DNA of 64,000 bases, from positions 24,547-88,546 of the forward strand of contig CACGMO010000003.1 of NCBI GenBank assembly GCA_902574225.1, in the 5' to 3' direction. This document shows positions 33,713 to 42,284 of this stretch, piece after piece (the stretch's first letter is position 1; the number at the start of each line of letters is the position of its first letter). The position numbers and the translations under genes were made by a program. The notes below the pieces were generated by a model. It was not told the DNA's origin, searched no databases, and saw only the letters and a list, made by a program, of their open reading frames with translations. Source of the DNA: an uncultured Alphaproteobacteria bacterium (GTDB lineage: Bacteria > Pseudomonadota > Alphaproteobacteria > Rhodobacterales > Rhodobacteraceae).

Positions 33713-34609
33713 ATGTGTGGGATAGTCGGTCTATTTGCAAAAAAAGAGAATATATCTGCTAATCTAGGGGTACATCTTTCAAAAATGCTTGAAAGTATGA
33801 GCGATAGAGGTCCCGATAGTGCAGGTTTAGCGATTTACGGAAAGCCATCGGCTAGTAAAACTAAGATAACGGTCCAGTCTAGATCACCCAAACACGACTT
33901 TCAAAAGCTAAGAAAGTTTTTATCTGCTATAAAAGGAATATCCTACAGTTTTAAAATTCATTCCACGCATGCGGTCATAAAGCTTGATGTGAAGAAAAAA
34001 GATCAGGTTACCAATCTCGTAAAAGATACCTTCCCTAATTTGAGAATATTAAGTGTTGGCAAAAAAATGGAAATTTATAAAGAGATAGGCAAGCCGGCTG
34101 AAGTCGTAAAAAGATTTGAAATAGCTAAAATGAAGGGGTCTCACGGTATTGGCCACACCCGTATGGCGACAGAATCCGCAGTTACAACACTTGGTGCACA
34201 TCCATTCTCTACAGGCGAAGATCAATGTTTGGTACATAATGGGTCGCTATCAAATCACAACTCTCTTCGACGAGAATTAATTAGAAAAGAGATGACCTTT
34301 GAAACGGAAAATGATTCTGAGGTAGCTGCCAGCTTTATTACTTACAGAATGAATAGTGGAAAAACGCTTAAAGAAGCTTTGGAAAGCGCCCTTGTAGAGC
34401 TTGATGGTTTTTATACGTTCGTAGTTGGTACGGAAAACGGTTTTGGCGTTTTAAGAGATCCAATCGCCTGCAAACCCGCTGTTCTGGCAGAAACTCCTGA
34501 TTATGTAGCTTTTGGGTCTGAGTATCGAGCATTAACCTCTTTACCAAAAATAGAAAAGGCCAAGGTCTGGGAGCCGGAGCCCGCTACTGTTTATTTTTGG
34601 GGACACTAA
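33713..34609 (+). CDS. mgsA: Class II glutamine amidotransferase subunit (MgsA/GlxB-like)
   Basis: A 298-residue N-terminal-nucleophile amidotransferase. It begins MCGIVGLF, so after Met removal Cys is N-terminal, the nucleophile of the GATase_2 family; SHGIGHTRMATES and VHNGSLSNH are the substrate-site motifs. It corresponds to the amidotransferase domain of glutamate synthase on a separate chain, as in N-methylglutamate synthase MgsABC or GlxBCD. First gene of a three-gene operon (1 bp and 9 bp gaps). The known reaction of Mgs is methylamine + glutamate to N-methylglutamate + ammonia; a true glutamate synthase-like role is also possible. Confidence 0.82.
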   Translation: MCGIVGLFAKKENISANLGVHLSKMLESMSDRGPDSAGLAIYGKPSASKTKITVQSRSPKHDFQKLRKFLSAIKGISYSFKIHSTHAVIKLDVKKKDQVTNLVKDTFPNLRILSVGKKMEIYKEIGKPAEVVKRFEIAKMKGSHGIGHTRMATESAVTTLGAHPFSTGEDQCLVHNGSLSNHNSLRRELIRKEMTFETENDSEVAASFITYRMNSGKTLKEALESALVELDGFYTFVVGTENGFGVLRDPIACKPAVLAETPDYVAFGSEYRALTSLPKIEKAKVWEPEPATVYFWGH

Positions 34610-34610
34610 A

Positions 34611-35288
34611 ATGCATATTCTTGATTTCAACAAATTATCCTTGAGAGACATTAATAAGACTTTGCAAGGGTCTGATAAAAATGACTTTTTTTCTATAAGA
34701 AATCCAAAAGGAAGTCACGCGTTAGCTGTTGGTATTAATAAAAAGATTACTGTGAAAGTCGTTGGTAGTGTTGGATATTACTGTGCAGGAATGAATAAAT
34801 TTTCGGATATCAAAGTTGAAGGATCAGCTGGCCCTGGATTAGGCGAAAATATGATGTCAGGGAATATTCATGTTACCGGTGATGTAAGCCAGTATGCGGG
34901 AGCTTCGGGACATGGGGGAAGTATCCTAGTCGATGGAAATGCTTCTTCAAGATGTGGTATATCAATGAAGGGGGTAGACATCATCATAAAGGGAAATGTT
35001 GGCCACATGTCTGCCTTCATGGCACAGAGGGGCAATTTGGTTATTTTCGGTGATGCTGGACATGCTTTAGGGGATAGCATATACGAAGCTAATATATATG
35101 TTGCAGGTGAAGTCGCCTCTTTGGGTACAGATTGTATTGAGAAAAAAATGACAAAAAAGCATCTTAGTAATTTAGAAAATATTTTATCAAATGCTAATGT
35201 TTCTGATTATAATCCAGATACCTTTAGGCGTTTTGGCTCTGCTCGTTCACTTTATAACTTTAAAGTAGATAATGCTAAAATATATTAG
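34611..35288 (+). CDS. mgsB: GXGXG-motif glutamate synthase subunit (MgsB/GlxC-like)
   Basis: A 225-residue right-handed beta-helix protein equal to the C-terminal GXGXG domain of glutamate synthase large subunit (GltB). Repeated Gly-rich turns are visible: VVGSVGYYCAGM, VEGSAGPGLGENMMSG, VTGDVSQYAGASGHGG, IKGNVGHMSAFMAQRGN and FGDAGHALGDSIYEA. It bridges the amidotransferase and FMN subunits structurally. The ATG is one base after the preceding stop, so translation is coupled. Confidence 0.85.
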   Translation: MHILDFNKLSLRDINKTLQGSDKNDFFSIRNPKGSHALAVGINKKITVKVVGSVGYYCAGMNKFSDIKVEGSAGPGLGENMMSGNIHVTGDVSQYAGASGHGGSILVDGNASSRCGISMKGVDIIIKGNVGHMSAFMAQRGNLVIFGDAGHALGDSIYEANIYVAGEVASLGTDCIEKKMTKKHLSNLENILSNANVSDYNPDTFRRFGSARSLYNFKVDNAKIY

Positions 35289-35297
35289 GAAAATTAC

Positions 35298-36614
35298 GTG
35301 AAAAAAAAATCAATAACAGAACCCAGAACATCGTATACTTTCGATGCATATACAAACTCTGAAATTAGAAGAGCAGCTGAGACTGGTATATATGACATAA
35401 GGGGAGGCGGGTCTAAAAGAAATTTACCAAACTTTGATGATTTATTATTTCTTGGAGCTTCAATTTCAAGGTATCCTTTGGAAGGCTACAGAGAGGCTTG
35501 CAATACAAAAGTGATCTTAGGCGACCGATTTAGTTCAAATCCTCTTAATCTCGAAATTCCAATTACTATAGCAGGAATGAGCTTTGGAGCTTTATCCGCA
35601 CAAGCAAAAGAGGCTTTAGGAAGAGGTGCTAGTTTGGTTGGAACGTCAACAACAACAGGTGATGGGGGAATGACGAAAGAGGAAAGAGGTCATTCAAAAC
35701 AGTTAGTCTATCAACTTCTTCCTTCTAGATATGGAATGAACCCTGATGACCTTAGAAAGGCAGATGCAATCGAAATCGTTGTCGGTCAGGGTGCAAAGCC
35801 AGGTGGTGGAGGAATGTTACTTGGTCAAAAGATAAATGATCGAGTTGCAGAAATGCGAACGCTGCCAAAAGGAATTGATCAAAGATCCCCATGTAGGCAT
35901 CCTGATTGGACAGGGCCAGACGATATGGAGATCAAGATACTTGAGTTGAGAGAAATTACTGGGTGGAAGGTTCCTATTTTTGTAAAAGTTGCTGGTTCCA
36001 GACCATATTATGATGTAGCTCTAGCTGCCAAATCTGGAGCCGATGTCGTAGTTGTCGACGGAATGCAAGGAGGTACAGCAGCGACTCAAGAGGTATTTAT
36101 CGAAAATGTAGGTATACCCACGCTAGCGTGTGTAAGGCCAGCTGTTAGAGCATTGCAGGAATTAGGCTTGCATAGAAAGGTACAGCTCATTGTTTCAGGA
36201 GGAATAAGGAATGGTGCTGATGTAGCAAAGGCATTGGCTTTAGGTGCTGATGCAGTATCGATTGGATCTGCCGCATTGATTGCACTTGGAGACAATGATC
36301 CCAGGTATCAGAAAGATTATGAAAAATTAGGTACAACAGCTGGCTCGTTTGATGATTGGCATGAAGGTCTTGATCCTGCAGGAATAACTACTCAAGATAA
36401 AAAACTGGCTAAGCGTTTAGACCCTAAGCTAGGGGGGAGGCGGTTGGCAAATTACCTTAATGTAATGACTATGGAAGCACAAACCATTGCAAGAGCTTGT
36501 GGCAAAAATGATCTTAGAAACTTAGAACCAGAAGATTTGTGCGCTTTAACAGTGGAGTCGGCTGCAATGGCTGGAGTGCCATTAGCTGGAACCAACTGGA
36601 TCCCTGGCACTTAA
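35298..36614 (+). CDS. mgsC: FMN-binding glutamate synthase-type subunit (MgsC/GlxD-like)
   Basis: A 438-residue FMN-binding TIM barrel of the glutamate-synthase central domain family. Visible: TIAGMSFGALSAQAKEALGRGA near residue 91, GEGGM-type segment as TGDGGMTKEERG, the QGAKPGGGGMLLG phosphate/FMN loop, VDGMQGGTAATQEVF, and SGGIRNGADVAKALALGADAVSIGSAAL. The cysteine cluster for a [3Fe-4S] centre seen in full GltB is not obvious, although RSPCRHPD and IARACGKNDL may contribute. GTG start at 35298 with AGGAAA upstream. Last gene of the mgsABC operon and convergent, without a gap, with the DNA ligase gene. Confidence 0.85.
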   Translation: MKKKSITEPRTSYTFDAYTNSEIRRAAETGIYDIRGGGSKRNLPNFDDLLFLGASISRYPLEGYREACNTKVILGDRFSSNPLNLEIPITIAGMSFGALSAQAKEALGRGASLVGTSTTTGDGGMTKEERGHSKQLVYQLLPSRYGMNPDDLRKADAIEIVVGQGAKPGGGGMLLGQKINDRVAEMRTLPKGIDQRSPCRHPDWTGPDDMEIKILELREITGWKVPIFVKVAGSRPYYDVALAAKSGADVVVVDGMQGGTAATQEVFIENVGIPTLACVRPAVRALQELGLHRKVQLIVSGGIRNGADVAKALALGADAVSIGSAALIALGDNDPRYQKDYEKLGTTAGSFDDWHEGLDPAGITTQDKKLAKRLDPKLGGRRLANYLNVMTMEAQTIARACGKNDLRNLEPEDLCALTVESAAMAGVPLAGTNWIPGT

Positions 36615-38183
36615 TTATTCTAAAAAATTTTTTCTAATTTGGTCCAAAGTTTCTACTTCATTAGTTGGCTTGTCCCATCTAATTCTTTTGAACCTAGGAA
36701 ACCGCAAAGCAATTCCCGACTTATGTCTGTTACTCAAAGACATTTCATCAAATGCAATCTCTACGACCAATGTTTTTTCAACCTCTCTAACAGGTCCAAA
36801 CCGGTTTATAGTTTTTGATCTTACAAATTTATCTAATCTATTTAACTCTTCATCGGTAAATCCGGAATATGCCTTGCCTATAGGAACAAGTTCCTTTTCT
36901 TTGTTAAAGACGCCAAAAGTATAGTCTGAGTAAAAAGAACTCCGCTTTCCATGTCCTCTTTGTGCATACATAATTATCGCATCTACATTCTTTGGGTTTC
37001 TTTTCCATTTAAACCATTTGCCGCGTGGTCTCCCGGCAATATAAGGACTGGAAACTGATTTGATCATTACACCTTCATGTATTTGCTTGTCGGAAATATC
37101 TCTTATTTTGTCTAAAAATCTCCAGTCTTTAAACTCAATTGTTTCCGATAAAGACATTGGAGATCTATTTTTACTAAAATATGAATTCAGAACTTTTTTC
37201 CTTTCAATAAGCGTTTTATCTCTTAAATCTTCACCGTTGAAAAACAAAACATCATATATCTTTATAAAACACGGATTTTTTTGTATAAACTTTTCTGAGG
37301 GAGCTTTTTTGTTTAGCCTTTGCTGAAGATCGTTAAATGTTTTTGGTTCATTATTAATTCCAGCGAGTAATTCTCCATCTAGTACAAAATTACCTTGTAT
37401 TGTCTTAATGATTTCCGGAAAAGACTTAGAAACTTCATCGCCTGTCCTTGAATAAAGGCGACATCCTTCACTATGACTTACAATTTGAACTCTAATTCCG
37501 TCCCATTTATATTCAGCAACGAAATCTTTTGGATTTGCTGTTGCCAAATCTTTTTCCATCACAAGCGGATGAGCAAGCATCATTGGATGAAAAATGTCAT
37601 AGATCGAAATTTTTGGTTTACCACCCGTATTCTCGAGCCACGAAAACATATTAGTGTAAGGAAGATGCAAACCATGCCATATCTTTTCAATTTCTTCAAG
37701 ATCAACGTTGCCATAATTTGCTAGCGCCTGCTTTACAAGCCTGCTTGATACCCCAATGCGCAAGCCTCCCGTAAAAAGTTTAATAAATGCCCATCTTTGA
37801 TCAGCCGTACTAATATTTAGAATATTAATTATATGGTTCTTAAGCTCATCATTTTTAGCCTTTTTTAGGTTTTCGAATAAGGAAGAAAGTCTCGGCATAT
37901 TGCCACCTTTTTCTTGGTCCCATAACAAGGATATAGTTTCAGCTAAATCACCTACATAGTCGTAAGATAAGTCAAATAAGTGTTCGTCTTGCTTTTCTTT
38001 GATTAAATCCTTAAAGAATGAAGCCTTTATGTTTTTAAAGCTAAGTGAGCTGGTTAGTGCTGCCAAAGCATACCCTCGGTCAGGGTCAGGTGTTGAGCTA
38101 AAATACTGTTCTAATAGTGACAGTTTTCTGTTCCTCGAGCTCGTCAAAATAAGATCTGATAGTAAATTCGAAAAAGCCTTCAT
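36615..38183 (-). CDS. ATP-dependent DNA ligase (ligase-associated repair module)
   Basis: A 522-residue ATP-dependent DNA ligase. N-terminal DNA-binding domain (residues 1-180), then the nucleotidyltransferase motif I EYKWDGIRVQ with the adenylated Lys near residue 206, VLDGELLA, FLDKIRDISDKQIHEGVMIKS, the KWFKWKR motif V, and the OB-fold C-terminus ending in RFPRFKRIRWDKP. This type is encoded with a metallo-beta-lactamase exonuclease, an Lhr-like helicase and a phosphoesterase in many alphaproteobacteria, as it is here. The start overlaps the exonuclease stop by one base. Role: repair of DNA strand breaks. Confidence 0.92.
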   Translation of the reverse strand: MKAFSNLLSDLILTSSRNRKLSLLEQYFSSTPDPDRGYALAALTSSLSFKNIKASFFKDLIKEKQDEHLFDLSYDYVGDLAETISLLWDQEKGGNMPRLSSLFENLKKAKNDELKNHIINILNISTADQRWAFIKLFTGGLRIGVSSRLVKQALANYGNVDLEEIEKIWHGLHLPYTNMFSWLENTGGKPKISIYDIFHPMMLAHPLVMEKDLATANPKDFVAEYKWDGIRVQIVSHSEGCRLYSRTGDEVSKSFPEIIKTIQGNFVLDGELLAGINNEPKTFNDLQQRLNKKAPSEKFIQKNPCFIKIYDVLFFNGEDLRDKTLIERKKVLNSYFSKNRSPMSLSETIEFKDWRFLDKIRDISDKQIHEGVMIKSVSSPYIAGRPRGKWFKWKRNPKNVDAIIMYAQRGHGKRSSFYSDYTFGVFNKEKELVPIGKAYSGFTDEELNRLDKFVRSKTINRFGPVREVEKTLVVEIAFDEMSLSNRHKSGIALRFPRFKRIRWDKPTNEVETLDQIRKNFLE

Positions 38184-39172
38184 TATAGTTCGCTTGTTTC
38201 ATCTCTATGTTGAAGAGAAAGCGGCTCAGCTTGAATGCCGTTTTTTTCGCACCAGTATTTCAGAGCATCTTCTCTTCCATGTGTTATCCAAACTTTTTCT
38301 GCACCAGTCTGTTTAATAGTATTAGTAAGCTCATTCCAATCGGAATGGTCAGATATAACAAGAGGAATTTCAATTTGGCTTTGCTTAGCCCGCTGCTTGA
38401 CTTGCATCCAGCCTGAAGCATAACATCTAGTAATATTTTCAAACCTTCGAGACCATCTATCCTTGAGTGCCGAGGGGGGTGCTACTATGATTTTCCCTTT
38501 AAAGTCTTTTTTGTTGTCTAAAGTAGCCTTTCTTAGAGTGCCAAGCCTAATTCCCTTGCTTTGATAAAAGTCACACAATTTATCCATTGACCCATGAACA
38601 AAAATATCATCTGAAAAACCTGCCTCGCGAAGAAGCCAGATAATCCTCTGTGCTTTTCCAAGTGAATAAGCTCCAATTAAGAATGTATTTTCTTTATTTT
38701 TGGAAATATTGTCCAGCAATCGCACTATTTCCATTTCTGGTTTATTAAATTTAAATATTGGCAGCCCGAAGGTAGCCTCGGTAATAAGCAAATCACATGG
38801 AACCACCTCAAAGGGATCTAAATGTCGATCTAATATTGTTTTATAGTCCCCAGTGACCACAATTCTATGCTTTGGTGTCTCTAGCAAAACTTGTGCGCTT
38901 CCCAATATATGTGCTGCAGGGTAAAGCGTGACGCTTATCTTTCCTATTTTCACCGAATGCCCATATTTAATTGTTTGAAAACTGCTTGCACAGTTCTCGC
39001 CATATCTAATTTTCATAATTTCAGAGGTTTCAGGAGTGCAGAGTACATGTTTGTGACCTGCTCTTGCGTGATCGGCGTGCCCATGGGTTATTATTGCCCT
39101 TTCTACAGGAAAAAAAGGGTCTATATATGTATCGATGTCTCTAATATAAAGTTTGTTATCAATAGATATCAT
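38183..39172 (-). CDS. Ligase-associated DNA exonuclease (metallo-beta-lactamase/Snm1-like)
   Basis: A 329-residue metallo-beta-lactamase/beta-CASP nuclease of the ligase-associated type. The zinc motif is ITHGHADHARAGH near residues 28-40, with VTLYPAAHILGSAQVLLE and VVTGDYKTILD further on, and the beta-CASP part contains FLIGAYSLGKAQRI and PLVISDHSDW near the C-terminus. It is expected to process DNA ends before ligation. The ATG at 39172 is only about 18 bp from the presumed start of the divergent helicase gene. Confidence 0.92.
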   Translation of the reverse strand: MISIDNKLYIRDIDTYIDPFFPVERAIITHGHADHARAGHKHVLCTPETSEIMKIRYGENCASSFQTIKYGHSVKIGKISVTLYPAAHILGSAQVLLETPKHRIVVTGDYKTILDRHLDPFEVVPCDLLITEATFGLPIFKFNKPEMEIVRLLDNISKNKENTFLIGAYSLGKAQRIIWLLREAGFSDDIFVHGSMDKLCDFYQSKGIRLGTLRKATLDNKKDFKGKIIVAPPSALKDRWSRRFENITRCYASGWMQVKQRAKQSQIEIPLVISDHSDWNELTNTIKQTGAEKVWITHGREDALKYWCEKNGIQAEPLSLQHRDETSEL

Positions 39173-39189
39173 ATTTAGAAAGATTAGTT

Positions 39190-41607
39190 ATTGCTTTAAG
39201 TTTTAAACATAATCCAATTGACATTTGGCTCAAGAAAAAAGGTTGGTCTTTATATGACCATCAAATTGAAACCTTAAGCTTGATTAAGAAGGGGTTTGAT
39301 GTCATTTTACACGCCCCAACGGGCGGTGGTAAAACAATTGGTGGTTTTATGCCATCGATCGATGATTTTGTAAATAATAATTACAAAAGCCAGGAATTCC
39401 ATACTTTATATATATCACCCTTAAAAGCCTTAACAACGGATGTTCAACGAAATTTACTTAATCCTCTCAATGATTTAAAAATTAATATTAAAGTAGAGAC
39501 CAGAACAAGTGATACGTCAACATATAATAAAGCTAAGCAAATTAAAAATCCTCCTAATTTTCTGATGACAACTCCTGAGTCATTCGCACTTCTGATGGCA
39601 AGGACGGATGTCATTAATTTGTTTAAAAATTTAAAATTTGTTATTATTGATGAGCTACATACATTTTTTGATTCAAAAAGAGGGCACTTATTAAGCTTAA
39701 ATGTAGCAAGGCTACGATCTATAAAACCGTTTCAAATAATTGGGCTCTCAGCTACTTTAAAGAATACATCTCTTGCTAAAAAATATCTCTCAAATAATAA
39801 GAATACAAAGCTTGTCAGTACTCATTCAAAGGTAACACCAGAAATTACGATATTAAATTCAGGAAATAGAATTCCTTGGTCGGGCCATTCCCCGAGATAT
39901 GCTCTTTCAGAAATATATTCAGAAATACTTAAATTTAAGTCGTCTATTCTTTTTGTAAACACACGAGCTCAGGCGGAAATATTATTTGAAAGCCTCTGGG
40001 CAATTAACGATAAAAATAAAAAAATAGCGATTCATCATGGAAGTCTAGAAAAAGAGCTAAGGAAAAAAGTAGAAAAGGAAATAGTCGAAGGGCATGTAGA
40101 GTGTGTGGTTGCCACCAGTTCATTAGACTTGGGTCTTGACTGGGGTAATATTGACTTGGTTATGCAGATAGGAGCTCCCAAAGGAGTCGCAAGGTTGGTC
40201 CAGAGAATTGGTAGAGCAAATCATACGATCAATACTCCTTCAAGAGCTATACTAGTTCCAACTAATTGTTTCGAGTATGTAGAATGTATTGCTGCAAAAG
40301 AGTGTGTGGAGTTAAATTTTCTAGAAGATGAAAAATACTCTGAAGGCTCTCTAGATGTACTTGCCCAGCATATTGTTGGTGTTGCAATTTCTCAAAAATT
40401 TAAAAAAGAAGATTTATACAAACAAATTAAAGAAGCATGGCCGTACAGAAATCTTAATATGGAGGATTTTGAAAAAACTCTTTTATTTGTTAAAAATGGA
40501 GGTTATTCCCTTCAGGCTTATGAAGAGTATTCACGATTGAGAAGGGATGGGGAATATTATGAAATTAGGGATAAATCACTAGTCACAAAATATAAAATGA
40601 ATATTGGAACTATTGTTGAAGCCGAAATGTTACGTCTAAGGGTAGGCAATAGATATTTAGGAAATATTGAGGAGTGGTTCATTAGTGGTTTATCAGCAGG
40701 AGACACGTTCATATTCGGCGGAAAGAGGCTGATGTTTGAGAAAGTTATTGGTAATATTGCATATGCTAAAATAACTGCCCTTGAGCATCAAAAAATACCA
40801 TCCTTTAAAGGAGGAAATTTACCGCTGTCGACCCATCTCTCAAAAACTGTAAGAAAGATTTTTTCCAAACGACTTGAGGCAGTAGATCTTCCCGATAGTT
40901 TAAAAAAATGGTCAGAGCTGCAGACAAAGTTTTCTTCCTTCCCAAAAGAAAAAGAATTCCTTATCGAAACCTTTAAGAGGAAAAATGGTAAGCAGGAAAA
41001 ATATTATATGGCAGTTCATCCATTTGAAGGAAGAAACACGCACCAAACTCTAGGATTTCTAATTCTAAGACGAATTAAAAAGCTTGGCGTGCAACCATTT
41101 GGATTTGTTGCGAATGATTATTCTATTTTATTTTCATTTTCTAAAGAAATTGAAGACATTGACTTCCTTTTTTCTCAAGATATTTTAATCGAGGATTTAT
41201 ATGAATGGTTAGAAGAAACTCCATTAATAAAGAGATTGTTTAGAGAAATAGCTATAATCTCCGGATTAATTTATAAAAATCTTCCAGGCAAACAAAAAAC
41301 GGGTAAACAAGTGACTTTTAATACTGACTTGATTTATGAAGTATTAAGAAAGCATGACCCGCACCATATATTATTAAAAATCACTACAGAAAATGCTAAG
41401 AAAGACCTCGTTGATCTTGATAGGCTTTCAACGTTTCTATTTAGAATTAAAAACAAAATAAAGATAAACAAACTCAATAGAGCATCTGCTCTAGCCTTCT
41501 CTTTACTCTTTGAATATCATAAAGAAACACCAGATAAAAATGAACTAGATAATTTTTACTTGGAGAAGCTCGAGAACGAATTGCTCGAAGAAGTCAATGC
41601 ATCATAA
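39190..41607 (+). CDS. Ligase-associated DEXH-box helicase (Lhr-Core family), start uncertain
   Basis: A superfamily 2 helicase of about 805 residues. Walker A is HAPTGGGKTIGGF, the DEXH box IIDELHTFF, motif III LSATLKN, motif VI LVQRIGRANH; winged-helix and Lhr C-terminal domains follow. The first conventional start in frame is TTG 39280, but the conserved upstream part (DIWLKKKGWSLYDHQIETL, the Q-motif region) is encoded before it. No ATG, GTG or TTG exists in frame between the stop at 39163 and 39280, so I place the start tentatively at ATT 39190. The last 11 bases overlap the phosphoesterase gene. Works with the ligase and exonuclease in DNA repair. Confidence 0.88.
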   Translation: MALSFKHNPIDIWLKKKGWSLYDHQIETLSLIKKGFDVILHAPTGGGKTIGGFMPSIDDFVNNNYKSQEFHTLYISPLKALTTDVQRNLLNPLNDLKINIKVETRTSDTSTYNKAKQIKNPPNFLMTTPESFALLMARTDVINLFKNLKFVIIDELHTFFDSKRGHLLSLNVARLRSIKPFQIIGLSATLKNTSLAKKYLSNNKNTKLVSTHSKVTPEITILNSGNRIPWSGHSPRYALSEIYSEILKFKSSILFVNTRAQAEILFESLWAINDKNKKIAIHHGSLEKELRKKVEKEIVEGHVECVVATSSLDLGLDWGNIDLVMQIGAPKGVARLVQRIGRANHTINTPSRAILVPTNCFEYVECIAAKECVELNFLEDEKYSEGSLDVLAQHIVGVAISQKFKKEDLYKQIKEAWPYRNLNMEDFEKTLLFVKNGGYSLQAYEEYSRLRRDGEYYEIRDKSLVTKYKMNIGTIVEAEMLRLRVGNRYLGNIEEWFISGLSAGDTFIFGGKRLMFEKVIGNIAYAKITALEHQKIPSFKGGNLPLSTHLSKTVRKIFSKRLEAVDLPDSLKKWSELQTKFSSFPKEKEFLIETFKRKNGKQEKYYMAVHPFEGRNTHQTLGFLILRRIKKLGVQPFGFVANDYSILFSFSKEIEDIDFLFSQDILIEDLYEWLEETPLIKRLFREIAIISGLIYKNLPGKQKTGKQVTFNTDLIYEVLRKHDPHHILLKITTENAKKDLVDLDRLSTFLFRIKNKIKINKLNRASALAFSLLFEYHKETPDKNELDNFYLEKLENELLEEVNAS

Positions 41608-42265
41608 GGACGTTATTTTTGCTAATAAAAAGTTCTCCTTCTTTGGAAATGGCGAACTTTATTGGCCAAGTAAAAAGACTTTGATTATTTCCGATCTACA
41701 CTTTGAAAAAGGTTCGTTTTTCACTGAGTCAAATCAGTATATTCCACCTTTTGATACTATTGAGACGCTTAGACAACTTTCAAATTTTATAAACAATCAT
41801 CCTGTCGAAAAGATAATTTTTCTGGGCGATTTGATCCATGACAAATTTGCCTTTCAAAGGATGACTGCAAAATCAAAAGAACTTTTTTTTAAAATCCTTA
41901 AAAATATCGATTGTACTTTAACTGTTGGCAACCACGATAATATAAGTTTTCTTAAAGATATAGGATTAACCTTAACTGACAAGGTTGTTATTGATGGAAT
42001 TTGTTTCAGTCATTACCCATCAATTGATCAGAGGTTTTCTGTTTTTGGTCACTATCATCCAAAAGTTAAGCTTATAATTAATGCTAGAGGAATTTGGGTT
42101 GCATGCTTTGTATTAAATAAAGAAAGAATATTGATGCCATCATATGGTTATTATACGGGAGGCCTTTCTATAAAGAGCGTACAAATACAAGAGTTATTTG
42201 ATACCCAATACGAAATTTTTCCTTTAGCGAAAGAAAAAATTTACAAGCTGAGTTTAAAAAAATAA
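41597..42265 (+). CDS. Ligase-associated metallophosphoesterase
   Basis: A 222-residue calcineurin-like phosphoesterase of the ligase-associated DNA damage response type. Metal-binding motifs in order: ISDLHFEKGSFF near residue 30, FLGDLIHDKF, TVGNHDNI, FSHYPSID and VFGHYHPKVK. It overlaps the helicase by 11 bp and completes the four-gene repair module. The function in the module is not experimentally fixed; processing of damaged 3' or 5' ends is the common proposal. Confidence 0.9.
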   Translation: MHHKDVIFANKKFSFFGNGELYWPSKKTLIISDLHFEKGSFFTESNQYIPPFDTIETLRQLSNFINNHPVEKIIFLGDLIHDKFAFQRMTAKSKELFFKILKNIDCTLTVGNHDNISFLKDIGLTLTDKVVIDGICFSHYPSIDQRFSVFGHYHPKVKLIINARGIWVACFVLNKERILMPSYGYYTGGLSIKSVQIQELFDTQYEIFPLAKEKIYKLSLKK

Positions 42266-42278
42266 TATCTCATTATTT
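42260..42278. terminator. AT-rich hairpin between convergent genes
   Basis: A perfect 7-bp inverted repeat, AAATAAT at 42260-42266 and ATTATTT at 42272-42278, with a 5-nt loop, lying between the convergent phosphoesterase and linalool-dehydratase-like genes. An A-run precedes and a T-run ends the structure, so it may stop transcription from both sides, but it has no G-C pairs and is weak. Confidence 0.4.
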
Positions 42279-42284
42279 AAAACG

